DNA of 64,000 nucleotides from Zerene cesonia (taxonomy: Eukaryota; Arthropoda; Insecta; Lepidoptera; Pieridae): assembly GCF_012273895.1 (NCBI RefSeq), contig NC_052129.1, positions 248,001 to 312,000 of the forward strand, given 5' to 3'. A program made the translations under genes and the position numbers. Shown in pieces: positions 36,385 through 48,689 of the stretch (its first letter is position 1; the number at the start of each line of letters is the position of its first letter). The notes under the pieces are model-generated. The model made no database searches and was not told the origin of the DNA. It saw only the letters and a list, made by a program, of their open reading frames with translations.

Positions 36385-36641
36385 ACTATCCGCTGGCGGC
36401 TTCGCCCGCGTAGTAATAGGAACAGATAGACAGTACCCGCATAGTTCCTGTACTCAGATTTCCGATATAGAAGTCCATATCCCGTAGGAATATCGGGATA
36501 AAAAGTTGCCTATATGTTATTCCAGTTGTCCAGCTATCTATGTACCAAATTTAATTGCAATCGGTTAAGTAGTTTTTTCGTGAAAGAGCAACAAACAAAC
36601 ACACATCCTTATAAACTTTCACATTTATAATATCAGCAGGG
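36385..36641 (-). mobile_element. Helitron-like element with a different CTAG-side end
   Basis: The part from CATATCCCGTAGGAATATCG to CATTTATAATATCAGCAGG is Lep1-type. The other end (CGCTGGCGGCTTCGCCCGCG) is of another family, so the copy looks chimeric. Confidence 0.65.
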
Positions 36642-36740
36642 CGGTTCGGTTCGGCGTTTTAAGCGTACAAAAGACACAGACAGACGGAAAGACAGAATCA
36701 CTTCGACTTTAAAATATTAGTGCTATTGCAGATTTCTTAA

Positions 36741-36792
36741 ACGTTTCGTTAATAATACGTTTTAATTATAAAACGTATTATTAACGAAACGT
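36741..36792. repeat. Perfect inverted repeat, 23-bp arms, 6-base loop
   Basis: Arm 36741-36763 begins ACGTTTCGTTAATAATACG; its exact reverse complement is at 36770-36792; the loop is AATTAT. Confidence 0.97.
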
Positions 36793-36793
36793 A

Positions 36794-36866
36794 AGTTATT
36801 TGAGTACTAATTTTGGCATTAGCCAAACTACTTTTGGCTAATGCCAAAATTAGTACTCAAATAACT
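36794..36866. repeat. Perfect inverted repeat, 34-bp arms, 5-base loop
   Basis: Arm 36794-36827 begins AGTTATTTGAGTACTAATTT and ends AGCCAAA; its exact reverse complement is 36833-36866; the loop is CTACT. It starts one base after the preceding hairpin. Confidence 0.97.
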
Positions 36867-37255
36867 AAGTACCTACACTGGAATTATTAAAACATATAAT
36901 AATTAACTGAATCAATGGAAATTGGAATCGAATCATGAAATTACGGGAAACGGTTTTTAATTTTAAATATATTACAAATTTCACGCACGGGTCACATGTG
37001 TATTCTAAATTCAGACGTAAGAATATTAGTGTATGATAGATTAATTATTTTTCTGCTTACTATTACTAAAATGTGTTAATATTATTATGAATTACGAACA
37101 AAATTACATGCAAATAGTTTATATATATATGCAGTGACGTAAGCGTTGTTTCAAATACATCAAGCACAAGATCTCGATGACGCTTCTAGTTTATTAGCAT
37201 AGATGACCTTAACATAGGTATTAAAAATATCTTAATTACGTAAATGTATTTAGTA

Positions 37256-37409
37256 ATGGCCCGTTTCCTTTTCTCACCCTTCCCAGACAATTCCTTCTTT
37301 ACAGTCATCAATCCTTTCCTTATCCACCTTAAAAGCGGGCGCATTGGCAAAGGCCCTACCTCTCCGAATGGGCGGTGGTGATCACTTACCATCAGGCGAA
37401 CCACCAGCT
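37256..37409 (+). mobile_element. Repeat family A, 3' half
   Basis: CCTTTTCTCACCCTTCCCAG through AAAAGCGGGCGCATTGGC to CACTTACCATCAGGCGAACC; both ends are truncated. Confidence 0.75.
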
Positions 37410-37572
37410 AATAAATTTAAAGAAAATGACTATTTCGTTCAAGAATATAACACCATTAAATTAAAGAGAATTTTATTATGTTTGGTAATAAAAACAAATA
37501 TTTTAAATATATTAGTACCCATAATCAATGTTATTAATGTGATAAAAAATACGAATAATTCCAATTATCCTA

Positions 37573-37780
37573 TCCTACTAGTTCTATTAATATCATAAAT
37601 GCGAAAGATTATAAGGATGTGTGTGTGTTTGTTGCTCTTTCAGGCAAAAACTGCTGCAACGATTGCAATGAAATTTGGTACATAAGCAGTTGGAACACTG
37701 GAATAACTTATAGGCAACTTTTTCCCCGATATTCCTACGGGATATGGACTTGCGTGGGCGAAACCACGGGGCGCAGCTAG
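37573..37780 (+). mobile_element. Helitron-like element, Lep1 type
   Basis: TCCTACTAGTTCTATTAATA, AAATGCGAAAGATTATAAGG to CACGGGGCGCAGCTAG; a small insertion near the 5' end. Confidence 0.78.
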
Positions 37781-38376
37781 CAAGTAATAAATTAGTACGT
37801 TCTTTTATTATCCTAACTAATAATTTTAAATGCGACAGTAACTCTGCCTTTCTGTCGTAACACTCCACGCCTAAACGACTTAACAGATTTTGCTGAAATT
37901 TAGCACTAAGATAGCTTGAGACCTGAAAAGGATAAATGACAGGTCTTGTACCGGAAATCCCACGGGAGCGTACTATAGGTTTTGACTACGCGAGCGAAGC
38001 GGCGCTAATGCTATTCAATATTAAAAAGAAAAACTATCTTCCTCTATAAAACCTCAATTATATTGAAATCAGAAAAGCGCGAGTTTGCAAGTTGGCCCAT
38101 CAATTTTAATAACACCGTAAATAAAGGGAAAAAGGAATGAGGCCATGCATTCCGATCGTAAGTAACCCTCCAAATGCCATAACTGAAATCGCGACGAATG
38201 TACGAGTGCTTTCAATGTTCTTGTGTCAGCCAGCGGGCTTGTTACACGGCACAGCGATTTTAATTATCTTTAAATATAAAGATAAACTGGTTCTTGATAT
38301 AATACAACGGAAGTAAAAGATACATAGACCTATAGAAAAGATAGATAGAGAAGCGTACATATTATTTATTTTGTAT

Positions 38377-38643
38377 GCGGTAGTCGAGCACGCTTCGCCA
38401 CGAATTGGGCCAGCTCGCACCGGGGAAGTACCACACCCCCACAGAAGACCGGCGTGAAATAGCATTGCCGGAGGCCCATATCCTTTTCCTTAACCTTCCC
38501 AGTTCTTTCCTCTATTCCTATCGCCAATCCTTTCTTAATCTCTTCCCAAAAAGTCGGCAATCGATTTGTAGAGGCGTAAGGTCTGCAATGGACCTTATGC
38601 CTCTCCAAATGTTCATGGGCGGTGGTAGCGCTTCAAAAAAAAA
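38377..38643 (+). mobile_element. Repeat family A, 3'-deleted copy
   Basis: Contains TAGTCGAGCACGCTTCGCCA, CACCGGGGAAGTACCACACC and GGGCGGTGGTAGCGCTT. The segment normally between that point and the tail is missing, and an A run follows at once. Confidence 0.82.
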
Positions 38644-40099
38644 CTTTTCTGCCCGTGACTAAAATCAATTATCTGTTAAAATACTTACGGTCTTATTCAT
38701 AAAAAGTTATATTACATGTTAGGCTTGCTTTTGCACGATTTATAAAAAACTATACATAAAGTCTGTCTGTTCGTATATCAATTTGATGCATAAATAAAAG
38801 ATAGCGACATTTTAGTTAAAGAACGTTTATGAATAAACAATTTTATCAAACGTCATATAAGCTTAAAACACATTTTAACTAAGATATGTTTAAAACCTTC
38901 GATAGGTTAATTATGAGCCGCCACGCACCCGCCTGTACCACAGGTCTGCGAACAGGAATCAATTTGCTATCCACCGTCAGAAAGCAGTAAAATAAAGTGG
39001 AGGGGAGATATCTAAGAGATAAGAGGCGTTTCGTTAGGGACCATCGTAAACCGAGAACGATTTCAATGGCTCGGGACAAAATGTTGAAAAACTATCAAAA
39101 TAATATGGAAATGGGCGAGTGTGTCCATTGTTGCACGGTTTTCCGGCTCGATTGTTCAATTTGGGGATTATAAAGAATGTGTATTGTTGACTGTTGAATG
39201 AAAACGGCCATACGGTTTTGAATGATGTTTTTACAGTTAAAAACGCTTTATTTTAACTTAACCTATATACAGAAATGTTTCGACCATCGACCATTTCGAC
39301 GTAATATTTATTTTGCTCTTTTGGTCCATTTACATCGTATATACTAGCGTACCGCGCGCGGCTTTGCCCGCGTAGAAAAAATTCTCCGTTTCCCCGATAC
39401 AAAAAGTTATATTTATATCATTGTCTAGCCTCAAAGAAACACACAAACACACTTGCCTTTATAATAAGCAAAGACGTAGAACACGAATGGACTATAAGAA
39501 AATAATATTTAATGGCATATGCTATGCATAGGAAGAAATAATTCTTAATTGGTTGTGAAATTAAATAATAAAATAAATTATTTGTTAATGAATGATTATA
39601 AACCAAGGTATATCTAGGAGAAGTTGATAATAAAATTCACCATAACTTATATTTATTGAAAAAGACGTCATTAAAACGAAATAATGGTGCAATATTTTTG
39701 ATTATTGCAAGTTTTATGGCAGCTCCTTGACGTGTATGGTCTTTAAATGGTTCCACTTGTTTTTATGTCTGAATATAATAACATAAGTATAATACATTAT
39801 TTTAATCAAATTCATATGACGCAATGGATTATAGAATCCATCTCATAGAATCCATCATTAATTTTAAATTAAATATGTATCTGTACCGTATTATTATATT
39901 TAACACTTTATATGAACAGTACCTGGATGACCGAGCTTTGCTCGGTACTTTTTTTTGTAAATTGTATTTTTTGGAAATTATATTTAAGTACGAATTACAT
40001 AGTAATGAATAGATGAAATATGAATAATATTTTTCGTTCTTACCGACAGAAACGCCTCCTATTTCATAATAAAGAAGTTTAAGTCGATAAAACACGAAT

Positions 40100-40203
40100 A
40101 TGACATTTTCTGAAAAAGATTCCTAGCTAGATCGATTTATCGCCCCCGAAACTCCCTATATAATAAATTTCATGAAAATCGTTGGAGCCGATACCGAGAT
40201 TCC

Positions 40204-40243
<40 letters not shown>

Positions 40244-40300
40244 GGAATCTCGGATATATATGTATATATATATATACAAGAATTGCTCGTTTAAAGATAT
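40100..40300 (-). mobile_element. Dispersed repeat H6 with AT core and palindrome
   Basis: TCCTAGCTAGATCGATTTAT, CGCCCCCGAAACTCCCTATA, ATGAAAATCGTTGG, then a long TA run and AAGAATTGCTCGTTTAAAG. The copy near 43.2 kb has the same blocks on the other strand without the palindrome. Confidence 0.72.
40194..40253. repeat. Perfect 60-bp palindrome with TA core
   Basis: CCGAGATTCCAATTATATAT at the left end mirrors ATATATAATTGGAATCTCGG at the right. The core (about 40206-40241) is pure alternating TA. It lies inside a copy of repeat H6. Confidence 0.95.
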
Positions 40301-40305
40301 AAGAT

Positions 40306-40423
40306 ATCATCATCATAATCATCTACTGAAAATAGTTTCACTGCAGAGAAAGCCATCTACGAGAGTTCAGACCATAATCCCCCACGACCAAATTCAGGTT
40401 GGCAGATGCTACACGCCGTCAAT
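40306..40423 (-). mobile_element. SINE family C, 3' fragment
   Basis: The minus strand keeps a remnant of the GAT tail (the plus strand shows ATCATCATCAT) and the block CAGATGCTACACGCCG next to GGTTGGCAGATG-like sequence. Only the 3' part is recognisable and it is diverged. Confidence 0.5.
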
Positions 40424-41635
40424 TTATAATGCAAAGTTTGTATTTCTTTTTTTTCCTCGATATTGATGTTAATAATGGGCAATTACATTGAAAAATCAAG
40501 TAATTTCTATATATTCATTTATTTTATAATATTCATTTATTCGCAACTATATTATTTAGACTCTAGAACGCTGATCTTGTATCTAAACACTGCTACTTTA
40601 AATTCAATGAATTGAAACAAAAAAGCATATCAACATTTTCCGTCATATCAAAGATCTAAGCATACAGAAACACACATAGACGGCGGAAGCCGATTTTGTT
40701 GCAGCTATATAATGATGATAAATTACAATTGGTACAATGCAATAAGTATTACAAATAGCGAGATCAATGGAATCAGCCTCCGGCCATGTTAATTTACAGT
40801 CGAGTCGTCAAATATTATCCAATATGAAGAACAATACATTTTAACATTTGCCGAATGGAGGGCATTAATTTGTATACTGCAGTATGGAGGGTAGTCGCAA
40901 AACAAGGATGGAAAAGCGCTTGACATATCTGGGTTTTCTATTTATGATTTTAAATAGGTTTCCGCTCGCAGCTTTGTTCATATTCGTGTTATTTATTTTG
41001 CATCAAATATACATTAATATTACAGCTAGCACATGACTTTACTTTCTTAAAGTGCGTATTATATATCTATCTCTGTATACATTTATAAATTCTATCTGTT
41101 AAACTTATCCGAAACGTGTGGATGGTGTTTTTCTGAGTTGTTTCGCGTGTATTCGATAGGCTGAGAAGTACAATAGAATGTGGACAGCATATAATTTTTT
41201 TTTTCGGTTTTTACAATATCTACTAGTGAGAATTCAATACCTCCCTCTAGTTCTTTAATTAAAATGTTAAGTTATTTACTTTGACTGTAGTATATGTTGC
41301 TTGAAATAAATTAATAAATAAATATAGTCAATTACTCTCGTTACAGAGTATTATATTATTTAATTAGAGAATAACATTATAACAATAATACCACAGTGAA
41401 CCGAATTCGCTCTGTTTCCTGTGATTAAGCCCTGTCTTGCCCTGTCCTGTATAAGCTACTCGTCCTGATTAAGCCTAGGTTAACTCGGAAAACGAAATAA
41501 AATATAGCCTAACACGTAATGGAAAGTGGCTTTCATTAGTTATACGAATTTTTAAAATCGATTCAGTATTCACAAACTCGCAAATTCATAAACTTCTTTA
41601 CATTATAAAGAAGATAAAAGATTTATAAGTTATCA

Positions 41636-41750
41636 AGTATGTACAGACAGATTGCTGAAAGAATTATTGAAATCGGTTCAGTGTTTTTGTGTGAAAACGT
41701 TATAAACATACAATAATACAAAAGTTTCCTCTTTATAGTATTAGTGTGGA
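41636..41750 (-). mobile_element. Helitron-like family H5, fragment
   Basis: AGAATTATTGAAATCGGTTC, TTTTTGTGTGAAAACGTTAT to TTCCTCTTTATAGTATTAG. Confidence 0.5.
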
Positions 41751-41960
41751 CAAAATATCAAAATCTAGGTCGAATTTAGCGTTACTAATACCAAAACGGG
41801 AAACGATATAAAATATTGCGTATCGATACATTAGTGGCGTGTCGGTGACAATGTTTCTATTTTATTACCTATCAAACAATGTTATTATTAACGTGTTTAT
41901 AAAACATATTTATAAGAACTTTGGGATTCTTCACTATAAGGTAGATCAGTTTATATCACA

Positions 41961-42161
41961 CTAGCTGCACCCCGCGGTTTCACCCGCTTAAGTCGGTATC
42001 CCGTAAGAATATCGGGATAAAAGTTGCCTATATGTTATTCCAGTTGTTCAGCTATCTGCGTACCAAATTTCATTGCAATCGGTTCATTAGTTTTTGCGTG
42101 AAAGAGCAACAAACACACACACACATCCTTACAAACTTTCACATTTATGATATTAGTCGGA
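41961..42161 (-). mobile_element. Helitron-like element, Lep1 type
   Basis: CTAGCTGCACCCCGCGGTTT through AATATCGGGATAAAAGTTGC to CATTTATGATATTAGTCGGA. Confidence 0.78.
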
Positions 42162-43164
42162 TAGGATATTATTATTCTCATCAGCATTGTTTGAATTGAT
42201 GAAGGAAGAAACCTTTGTGACTAGTATATCGAAAACCGAAAAATCTATCGAAAATCTACCAAACTGTATTTTAAAAGCGCGAGTTATGGAATATCTGTTA
42301 GTCCTCTCCCTGAAGGTAAAAATTAGGCAAAGTCCAGTAATGACATCAAGAATTAAATCAAGCGTTTCGTATCTGAAGAGGCGATCTAGAAACCCTGCAA
42401 TTTACTCCGTAGTTGGTATCCAGCCCTCGTCGGCTCGGACAATAGCGATCTCACAGGCACGGCACCTTGAGCCGCTATATTTCAAGAATTTAAACAATTG
42501 CGAGCTGAGATTATAAAGACGTAACAATACAAAACCTTGCTCGTTACGGCACAAAGGCCCAGAAACGCCTAGTTTTAATTTTAATGAAACAATTATGTTT
42601 CAATTGCTGAGAAATGTTTCAAAGGAGACCTTATAAAAATGTTAATTAGTTTGTATAAAGGGCATTGGATGCGGATTCGAAACTGTCATGGCGCCGAAAT
42701 CCCTTCACTTATTCATGGACTTATTTAATGCGAAGTCGGTACGTGCATCGTAGTTATTAACAACCCTCCCAAGAATAGTACAGAAAGAAAATATGATTTG
42801 TACAATTTTGTATCTTAATTTAATAATATTCTACGCTTATAACTAACTTTCACAATGGCATCGAAAAATGGTTTGAATAGTATGCTCATTTTAAATCCGC
42901 GTCTCACTGTTTCACCAGCGTAAATTATTGTTTCCTGTTAATCCTAATGTTCTCCTGAGAATGAATAATAGTAACGTCAATTTATTTATTCCATATTATA
43001 TAAACTATATTGCAAAAAATCCCGTCAAATCTGGTCCTGCAGTTCCAAAGATTAGTTAGTTAAAATTCTTAAAATGCTCTCTGGTCTGGATGTAGCGTGT
43101 ATACATCACATATGTATTTAGATATTTTGATAAAACAAACAGACACTCCACTTATATATCTTAT

Positions 43165-43335
43165 ACTTTTAAACGAGCAATTCTAATATTTAATTGGAAT
43201 CTCGGAATCGGCTGCAACGATTTTCATGAAATTTAGTATATAGGGGGTTTCGGGGGCGATAAATCGATCTAGCTAGGAATTTTTTTTAGAAAATGTCATA
43301 TTTGTGTTTTATTCGTGTTTTTTTTTCCTGACATC
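43165..43335 (+). mobile_element. Dispersed repeat H6
   Basis: AAACGAGCAATTCTAATATT, AATTGGAATCTCGGAATCGG, AACGATTTTCATGAAATTTA, GGGGGCGATAAATCGATCTA. The TA core is almost lost. Confidence 0.7.
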
Positions 43336-43365
43336 TATTGGTGAATAATAATACTATTTTGCTTC

Positions 43366-43464
43366 GTAGATAGCTGGACAACTGAAATAACACATAGGCA
43401 CTTTTAATACCGATATTCCTACGGGATACGGACTTACGCGGTTTCAACCGCGGGTCACAGCTAG
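43366..43464 (+). mobile_element. Helitron-like element, Lep1 type, 3' half
   Basis: ATAGCTGGACAACTGAAATA to CGCGGGTCACAGCTAG. The 5' half is absent. Confidence 0.68.
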
Positions 43465-43587
43465 TAATGGTTTATAAGACAAAGGGTTATACTAAAAATC
43501 AAAGACTTCTGTTTAGGTCGTCAAAAAATAAACTAAATGTAATATTATATAATAAGATATAAGAAGCTTTGTTCAAATTTAAGTAGA

Positions 43588-43692
43588 AATTAAAAACTTT
43601 TTAACGGATTTTTAACACGATTTATTCATTATATTACTAACCCGACGTTTCGAACACTTTACAGCGAGCGTGGTCACGGGGAGACTGACACC
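43588..43692 (+). repeat. Dispersed repeat D
   Basis: GAAATTAAAAACTTTTTAAC, ATTACTAACCCGACGTTTCG, ACAGCGAGCGTGGTCACGGG. Origin unknown, perhaps the untranslated part of a retroelement. Confidence 0.72.
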
Positions 43693-44439
43693 TAAATTAA
43701 ACTAATCGAAATTGTCCTTTAACAGGTCATAGCTACTGTACTTTATAAACACTTGTTTGTAGTGAAAAAAATCGCGGTAAATGTCTACGCTAACAAGGCA
43801 ACTTCACATTACAATAGGCAAAATTTTCAATCATTAAAAAAGATAATAAGACAGACAAGTCGGAAGCTGTCAAAATATTCATCGCGGGGGGTCTCAGGGC
43901 GCTCGTTAGTTGGGCATTCATTAAAAGAAGACCTTTTGTTAAGGTGCAAAAATGGCTTAAATAGAACTTTTTAAGTGTATATTGTCTCTTAGATTGCGAA
44001 AGGGGAAGATCTTTGGGAGGGGAGTGCTGATAGCAACTGTTTTTGCTCTCGTAAAAACTAATAAGAGCCGCTGAAAAAGGATTTTAGGATGTTGTGAAGG
44101 GGCTGGATAAACAACCGGCTTCGGAAGGATCTAAAATAGATTTATTTATGTATCTTCTTACGTAAACACACCAGAATGAGGTTATGTTCTTTGAGCATTT
44201 GAATATATAATACTAAAGGCAACAATGATTATTCATTTATAGTCAAATATGTTTTTTTTTATGTGAAACATCTATAGCCGCACGTAAAACCGTTTCTGGC
44301 GTGGCGATGCATGCCGTGGCGACGCGTCGCCACGCTATACGATGGTATATATATAAAATAATGTCGATGTTTCACATCTGCCAGGCGTCCCGTGACGGCT
44401 CACATTTATTTCTAAAATAATTCTAAAAATGTTATTTGC

Positions 44440-44592
44440 CCTTAAATTATCAGAACTAGACAGAATTTAATTGGGACCACACGGATGGTACCTGCTTTCA
44501 AATAATAAAAGACTTATTAAAATGGACACACCCAGTCCAAAGTTCTGAGGTAACGAATAAAAAAAAACTCGAATACAGAACCTTTCATTTTT
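44440..44592 (-). repeat. LINE-tail-like repeat G
   Basis: ATTATCAGAACTAGACAGAA, GGACACACCCAGTCCAAAGT, TCTGAGGTAACGAATAAAAA, AAGTCAGTTAAAAA. Confidence 0.55.
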
Positions 44593-45149
44593 AAAGTCAG
44601 TTAAAAATCACAAGAATCCCAATAAAACGTCTTCTCACTTACCAGCAAAAATATAATTGATGAACTCCTTTGAAAAATCAGTAAAACAATAATAATTTTA
44701 CTTAAACAAGGAACCGTCCCAAGGGATGATATTATAAGATTTATCAAAGTCAGCTCAAAACTGTCACATCATTACGAGGCGCCCGGGGACTTCAGCCTTG
44801 TAAGAATCATTTTATATTACGGATTTTTTGCGAATTCAAGCTATTTCGCTTGTCATATTATAATGTGTAACTAGAAATTATTAAAAAAAATTATATACGC
44901 ACAATTTTTGGTGTCATACTTTATATTTTTAAGCAAATAACTACTCTTTCTTTACTTTTCTCTCTAACTTCTAGAAAGAAAGAGTCTTTCTATGAATTAA
45001 TCTCGTTTTAAGACTGCTCATTCGAGTTATATCTGCATGTTAATAAATCAATGGAAAAATCTAATTAAATATTTTTATAATAATATCTAAACTATAGCAC
45101 TACAAAAGTATTTTTGAAAATAGTGTGTTAGTAGTAGTTTCATTAAAAA

Positions 45150-45194
45150 AGTGTATTAAACCACAACATAGAGTATGTTGTGGCTTAATACACT
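45150..45194. repeat. Near-perfect inverted repeat, 21-bp arms, 3-base loop
   Basis: Arms 45150-45170 (AGTGTATTAAACCACAACAT...) and 45174-45194 pair at 20 of 21 positions; the loop is GAG. Confidence 0.95.
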
Positions 45195-46832
45195 GCCAGG
45201 ATCTCTAACCACCTAACCTAACCACTAAACAACTGAATCCTCTATTTATTAAACGTTATAAAATATAAGATTAAACAAAACGCCATTATTCCACAAGAGA
45301 AGCCACAAGTAAACACTAATTCTAAGTCTCCGATGCTCGGATGAATAATCCTAGAAAGTTCTAGAGCGTCTATGAATCGAAGTTGTTGACAGACGGGCTG
45401 AACTCGGCCCCATGAGAGCGGCTTATCTCTGTAATTACTAACTGATATTAATTGAAGATTAACGACAAATAACATTTAAAATGGGTAAAACTTTTATAGT
45501 CTGCCGTCTCCTCATTCTCAATTCATCGTATTCTCTTCAATTATCTAGATTGGCAAAAGGTTTGGTTCAAATGCAAATCGCATGCATTGATCCTAACTAT
45601 TGAACATTTTAAAGCAATAACCTTAACAGTAGCTCGGAGAGGGGAAGTAGATCAAAAGTTAGAAGATTTGGAGTTACGAGAAATCTTGTATAAGCCCATA
45701 CACCGCATTTGTCGTACATATGAAATCTTCTACCACATGCAGGTACTTGATAAAAATACTTAGTATATTTGGAGATAAGATTAGTAGGAGCATAATTAAC
45801 ATTATTTGTTTATTATGGTATTTGTTATTTGTTGCTATATTTATATAAATTTAATTACATTGCTAAGTATGAACCAGTGTGGATCTTAATTCGACATTGG
45901 TGCAGTCGCAATAATCTTTTCTTAAACAATAGTCTTGGTGTCATTTAACCGTACCAATAGAACATACAGTTTTCAAATGATTCGTTGTTTATTGTAAATA
46001 ACTGGGTTCTATTATTGAATTCTGGAGATAAGTTAAACTTAATAGACATTGCACTGAACATTTTTATCGTGTAAAAGAGTTTTTCCATTAAAATAATACA
46101 ATTCCTTCGTGTAATATTATGTAAAAATCGAAACAAAAAATAACTCATAAAATAAACCCTCAAGGAATAACATGAATAATTAGAAAACGAAATCGCAATA
46201 ACTGATAATTTTAAAATACATTTCAAATCTCAAAACGAGCGTAAGTAACCCTTGAGGGGTATAATTTTAAATACAAGAAAGTAGGGTAAAAAGTGCCCCC
46301 GTGACCCTCAAAAGGTAGCGAGAATTTTAAGGGTTATTTGCAATTAGAATTATTTTCCAGAGTACTCGAATGCGGGTTGGAACTCTGCTTGGGCCACTTC
46401 ATCAAGGTGTTTACGTGAAACTGGTTAAATACGAATAATATAGTAGTGTTTGCTTGTGTTTAATTTATTTTCCTTGTGAAGACTTAAGTGCTTGTAAATG
46501 TTAAATAGAAAAAAATAGTAGCAGGAATTTTTTTCACCAAAAATAATAAAACATCAGCCAGATCCGTAATTAATTAGCGACGCTAGAATTAGTGTTGGTG
46601 CAACAGTGTCGCAGCATTAACGCGCTTCGTTCCGCTTACAAATTAACATAATTAATATGTTATAGCGCTACGACACGCTGGATTACGGTAAAAACAAGTT
46701 ATGCAATGATTTTTGTTGTTAAAAAAATTTGAAGCCAAATATTTGATATTTTTCCTGCTCCACACTGATCCATCAAGAATGGTAATTATGTTGAACGAGT
46801 GTAAACTGAATAGTATACAATCGGTGGAATCA

Positions 46833-46955
46833 CCGACTCGAAAAAAAGAGGTTATGTTTTTTGTATTTGTTACCTCATAGCTTTGTGGCCGATTGGTGAG
46901 TGGTCGATTATTATGATTCTTTTTTTATTTGAAAGCTGGTGCCTTCCAATTTAAA
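46833..46955 (+). repeat. LINE-tail-like repeat G
   Basis: ACTCGAAAAAAAGAGGTTAT and TTATGATTCTTTTTTTATTT, followed by GAAAGCTGGTGCCTTCC. Confidence 0.55.
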
Positions 46956-48372
46956 AATTAGTCTAGTGTTGCTAACTTAAACGCGGTTTCGTTTTTTTGT
47001 CAAAAATAATTATCTTGAAATACCTTCGGCACGGGATTTCAATTGTACATAGAGTATTCTTACCGATGGTATAGGTTATTACAATGATATTGTTGTATTA
47101 AGACATGTTAATACCAAATTGTTTAATATTTTGTTTTTCAGCATTAAAATCTAGCATAAATTTAACTGAGTCAGACCTTTTTGCCTGCAATTAACGAGCC
47201 GCACAGAATAATGTCTTTTTTCAATTTATTTCTTGGTTTAAAATTATATCTACAATACTAAATTAGTCAGTTATTACTTTCCACATTATTTATAAACATT
47301 ATTTAACTGTTTATGTGTGGTATTCGTATGTTTTTAATTGCAATAAATCAGTTTAATTATTTATTTCTTATAATGTGCTTTATAAACGAGAAATTTTTAA
47401 AGAATAGAAAATCAGTCTCCACCAGGAATCCGACCTATCCTCTTCATTTTATATCTCTTTTCATTAATCACCTTACTGCATGTCGGTCACGGTTATCCCG
47501 TGGTAATCTAAAAAGGCTGATTCGATTTTGATAACTCTTGCTAAGGAAAAGATCCTTTACCTTAAATATTTAAGGCTTTATTTTATAGAGATAAGTGAAT
47601 ATTGCACACAGATGGAAGAATAGTGGCTTATTTACTCTCTATTTATACATTTCTACATCTACACTAATTTATTAAAAAAGTAAATAAGATTTGATTTTTA
47701 TGCGTTTATTATGGTCAAGCTCAATACCTATTATGCTAATTAGATTATTTTTCAGCAGTTAAGTTAGTTCTTACCGAGAAAGCTATATTCTTATGACAAA
47801 CATGCTTTCAACATCTGCTGTGATATTTTAAATAACATTTCTAGTTCAATAAAATCAGTTTATTAATAAATAAATTTGGCTAAATATGTAACACGGGTGA
47901 AACCGGGCCGAACAACTAGTGCATTTATAAAATAATACTTAAATAATAAAAGTAAACTAGCAAATATTATACCAACAAACTTTGCTATAAATAAACCGTA
48001 AGGCGCAAATTTTTTAAAATAAAGCTATTCTGCCAGCACGGATGTCGCAGACAACAGCTAATCCACAATAATATCATTGTCGCCTCTAGTGGATTGAGGG
48101 CCTAACGGGGGCTTTATGAATAACTCCTCACTCGGTAATTGAATGAGGCGAGTGTCACGCGACACTGGGACTTGATGATTACTGATCTAATTAACTGGCT
48201 TTCACGCCGCATGGACCGGGAGCTGCTTGCTATTTATTCTTACGATACTGAGGTATATTTTAGACGTTACCACTGCTGTTTTTCAATATGTCGTTGTTAT
48301 ATACACTATAAAGGATAAATATTACACTATAAAGGATTTTAATATTTAAATCTGAAGTTATATAGATACATA

Positions 48373-48556
48373 CTAGCTGCGCCCCGCGGTTTCACCCGCG
48401 TAAGTCCGTATCCCGTAGGAATATCGGGATAAAAAATAGATGTTGGCCGATTCTCAGACCTACCCAATATGCTTACCAAATTTCAGAGGAATCGGTCAAG
48501 CCGTTTCGAAGGAGTATGGCAACGAAAACTGTGACACGAGAATTTTATATATTAAG
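48373..48556 (-). mobile_element. Chimera of two Helitron-like families
   Basis: Bases 48373-48435 are Lep1-type (CTAGCTGCGCCCCGCGGTTT, AATATCGGGATAAAAAA). From 48436 the sequence matches the other family seen at 50399-50577 (GGTCAAGCCGTTTCGAAGGA, TGTGACACGAGAATTTTATA). Confidence 0.72.
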
Positions 48557-48689
48557 ATTAGCCTTAAAATGATCTTATTGAAATACCATCTCTTTCTATT
48601 ATTAGAATCGATGAAAGTTTAAAGACAAATTGTAAAAGCAATTAACACATTCACATACAACACAAAATGTAGGAAATTAACATTTTTCA

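Larger units (their letters stand above)
44593..48372. other. Intergenic, few features
   Basis: Only the 45150-45194 hairpin and the repeat G piece at 46833-46955 stand out. No exon-like frame. Confidence 0.55.

Noticed and set aside
42187..42516. 109-codon open frame on the plus strand
   Set aside because: No recognisable motif, no splice context and ordinary base composition; chance length for this window.
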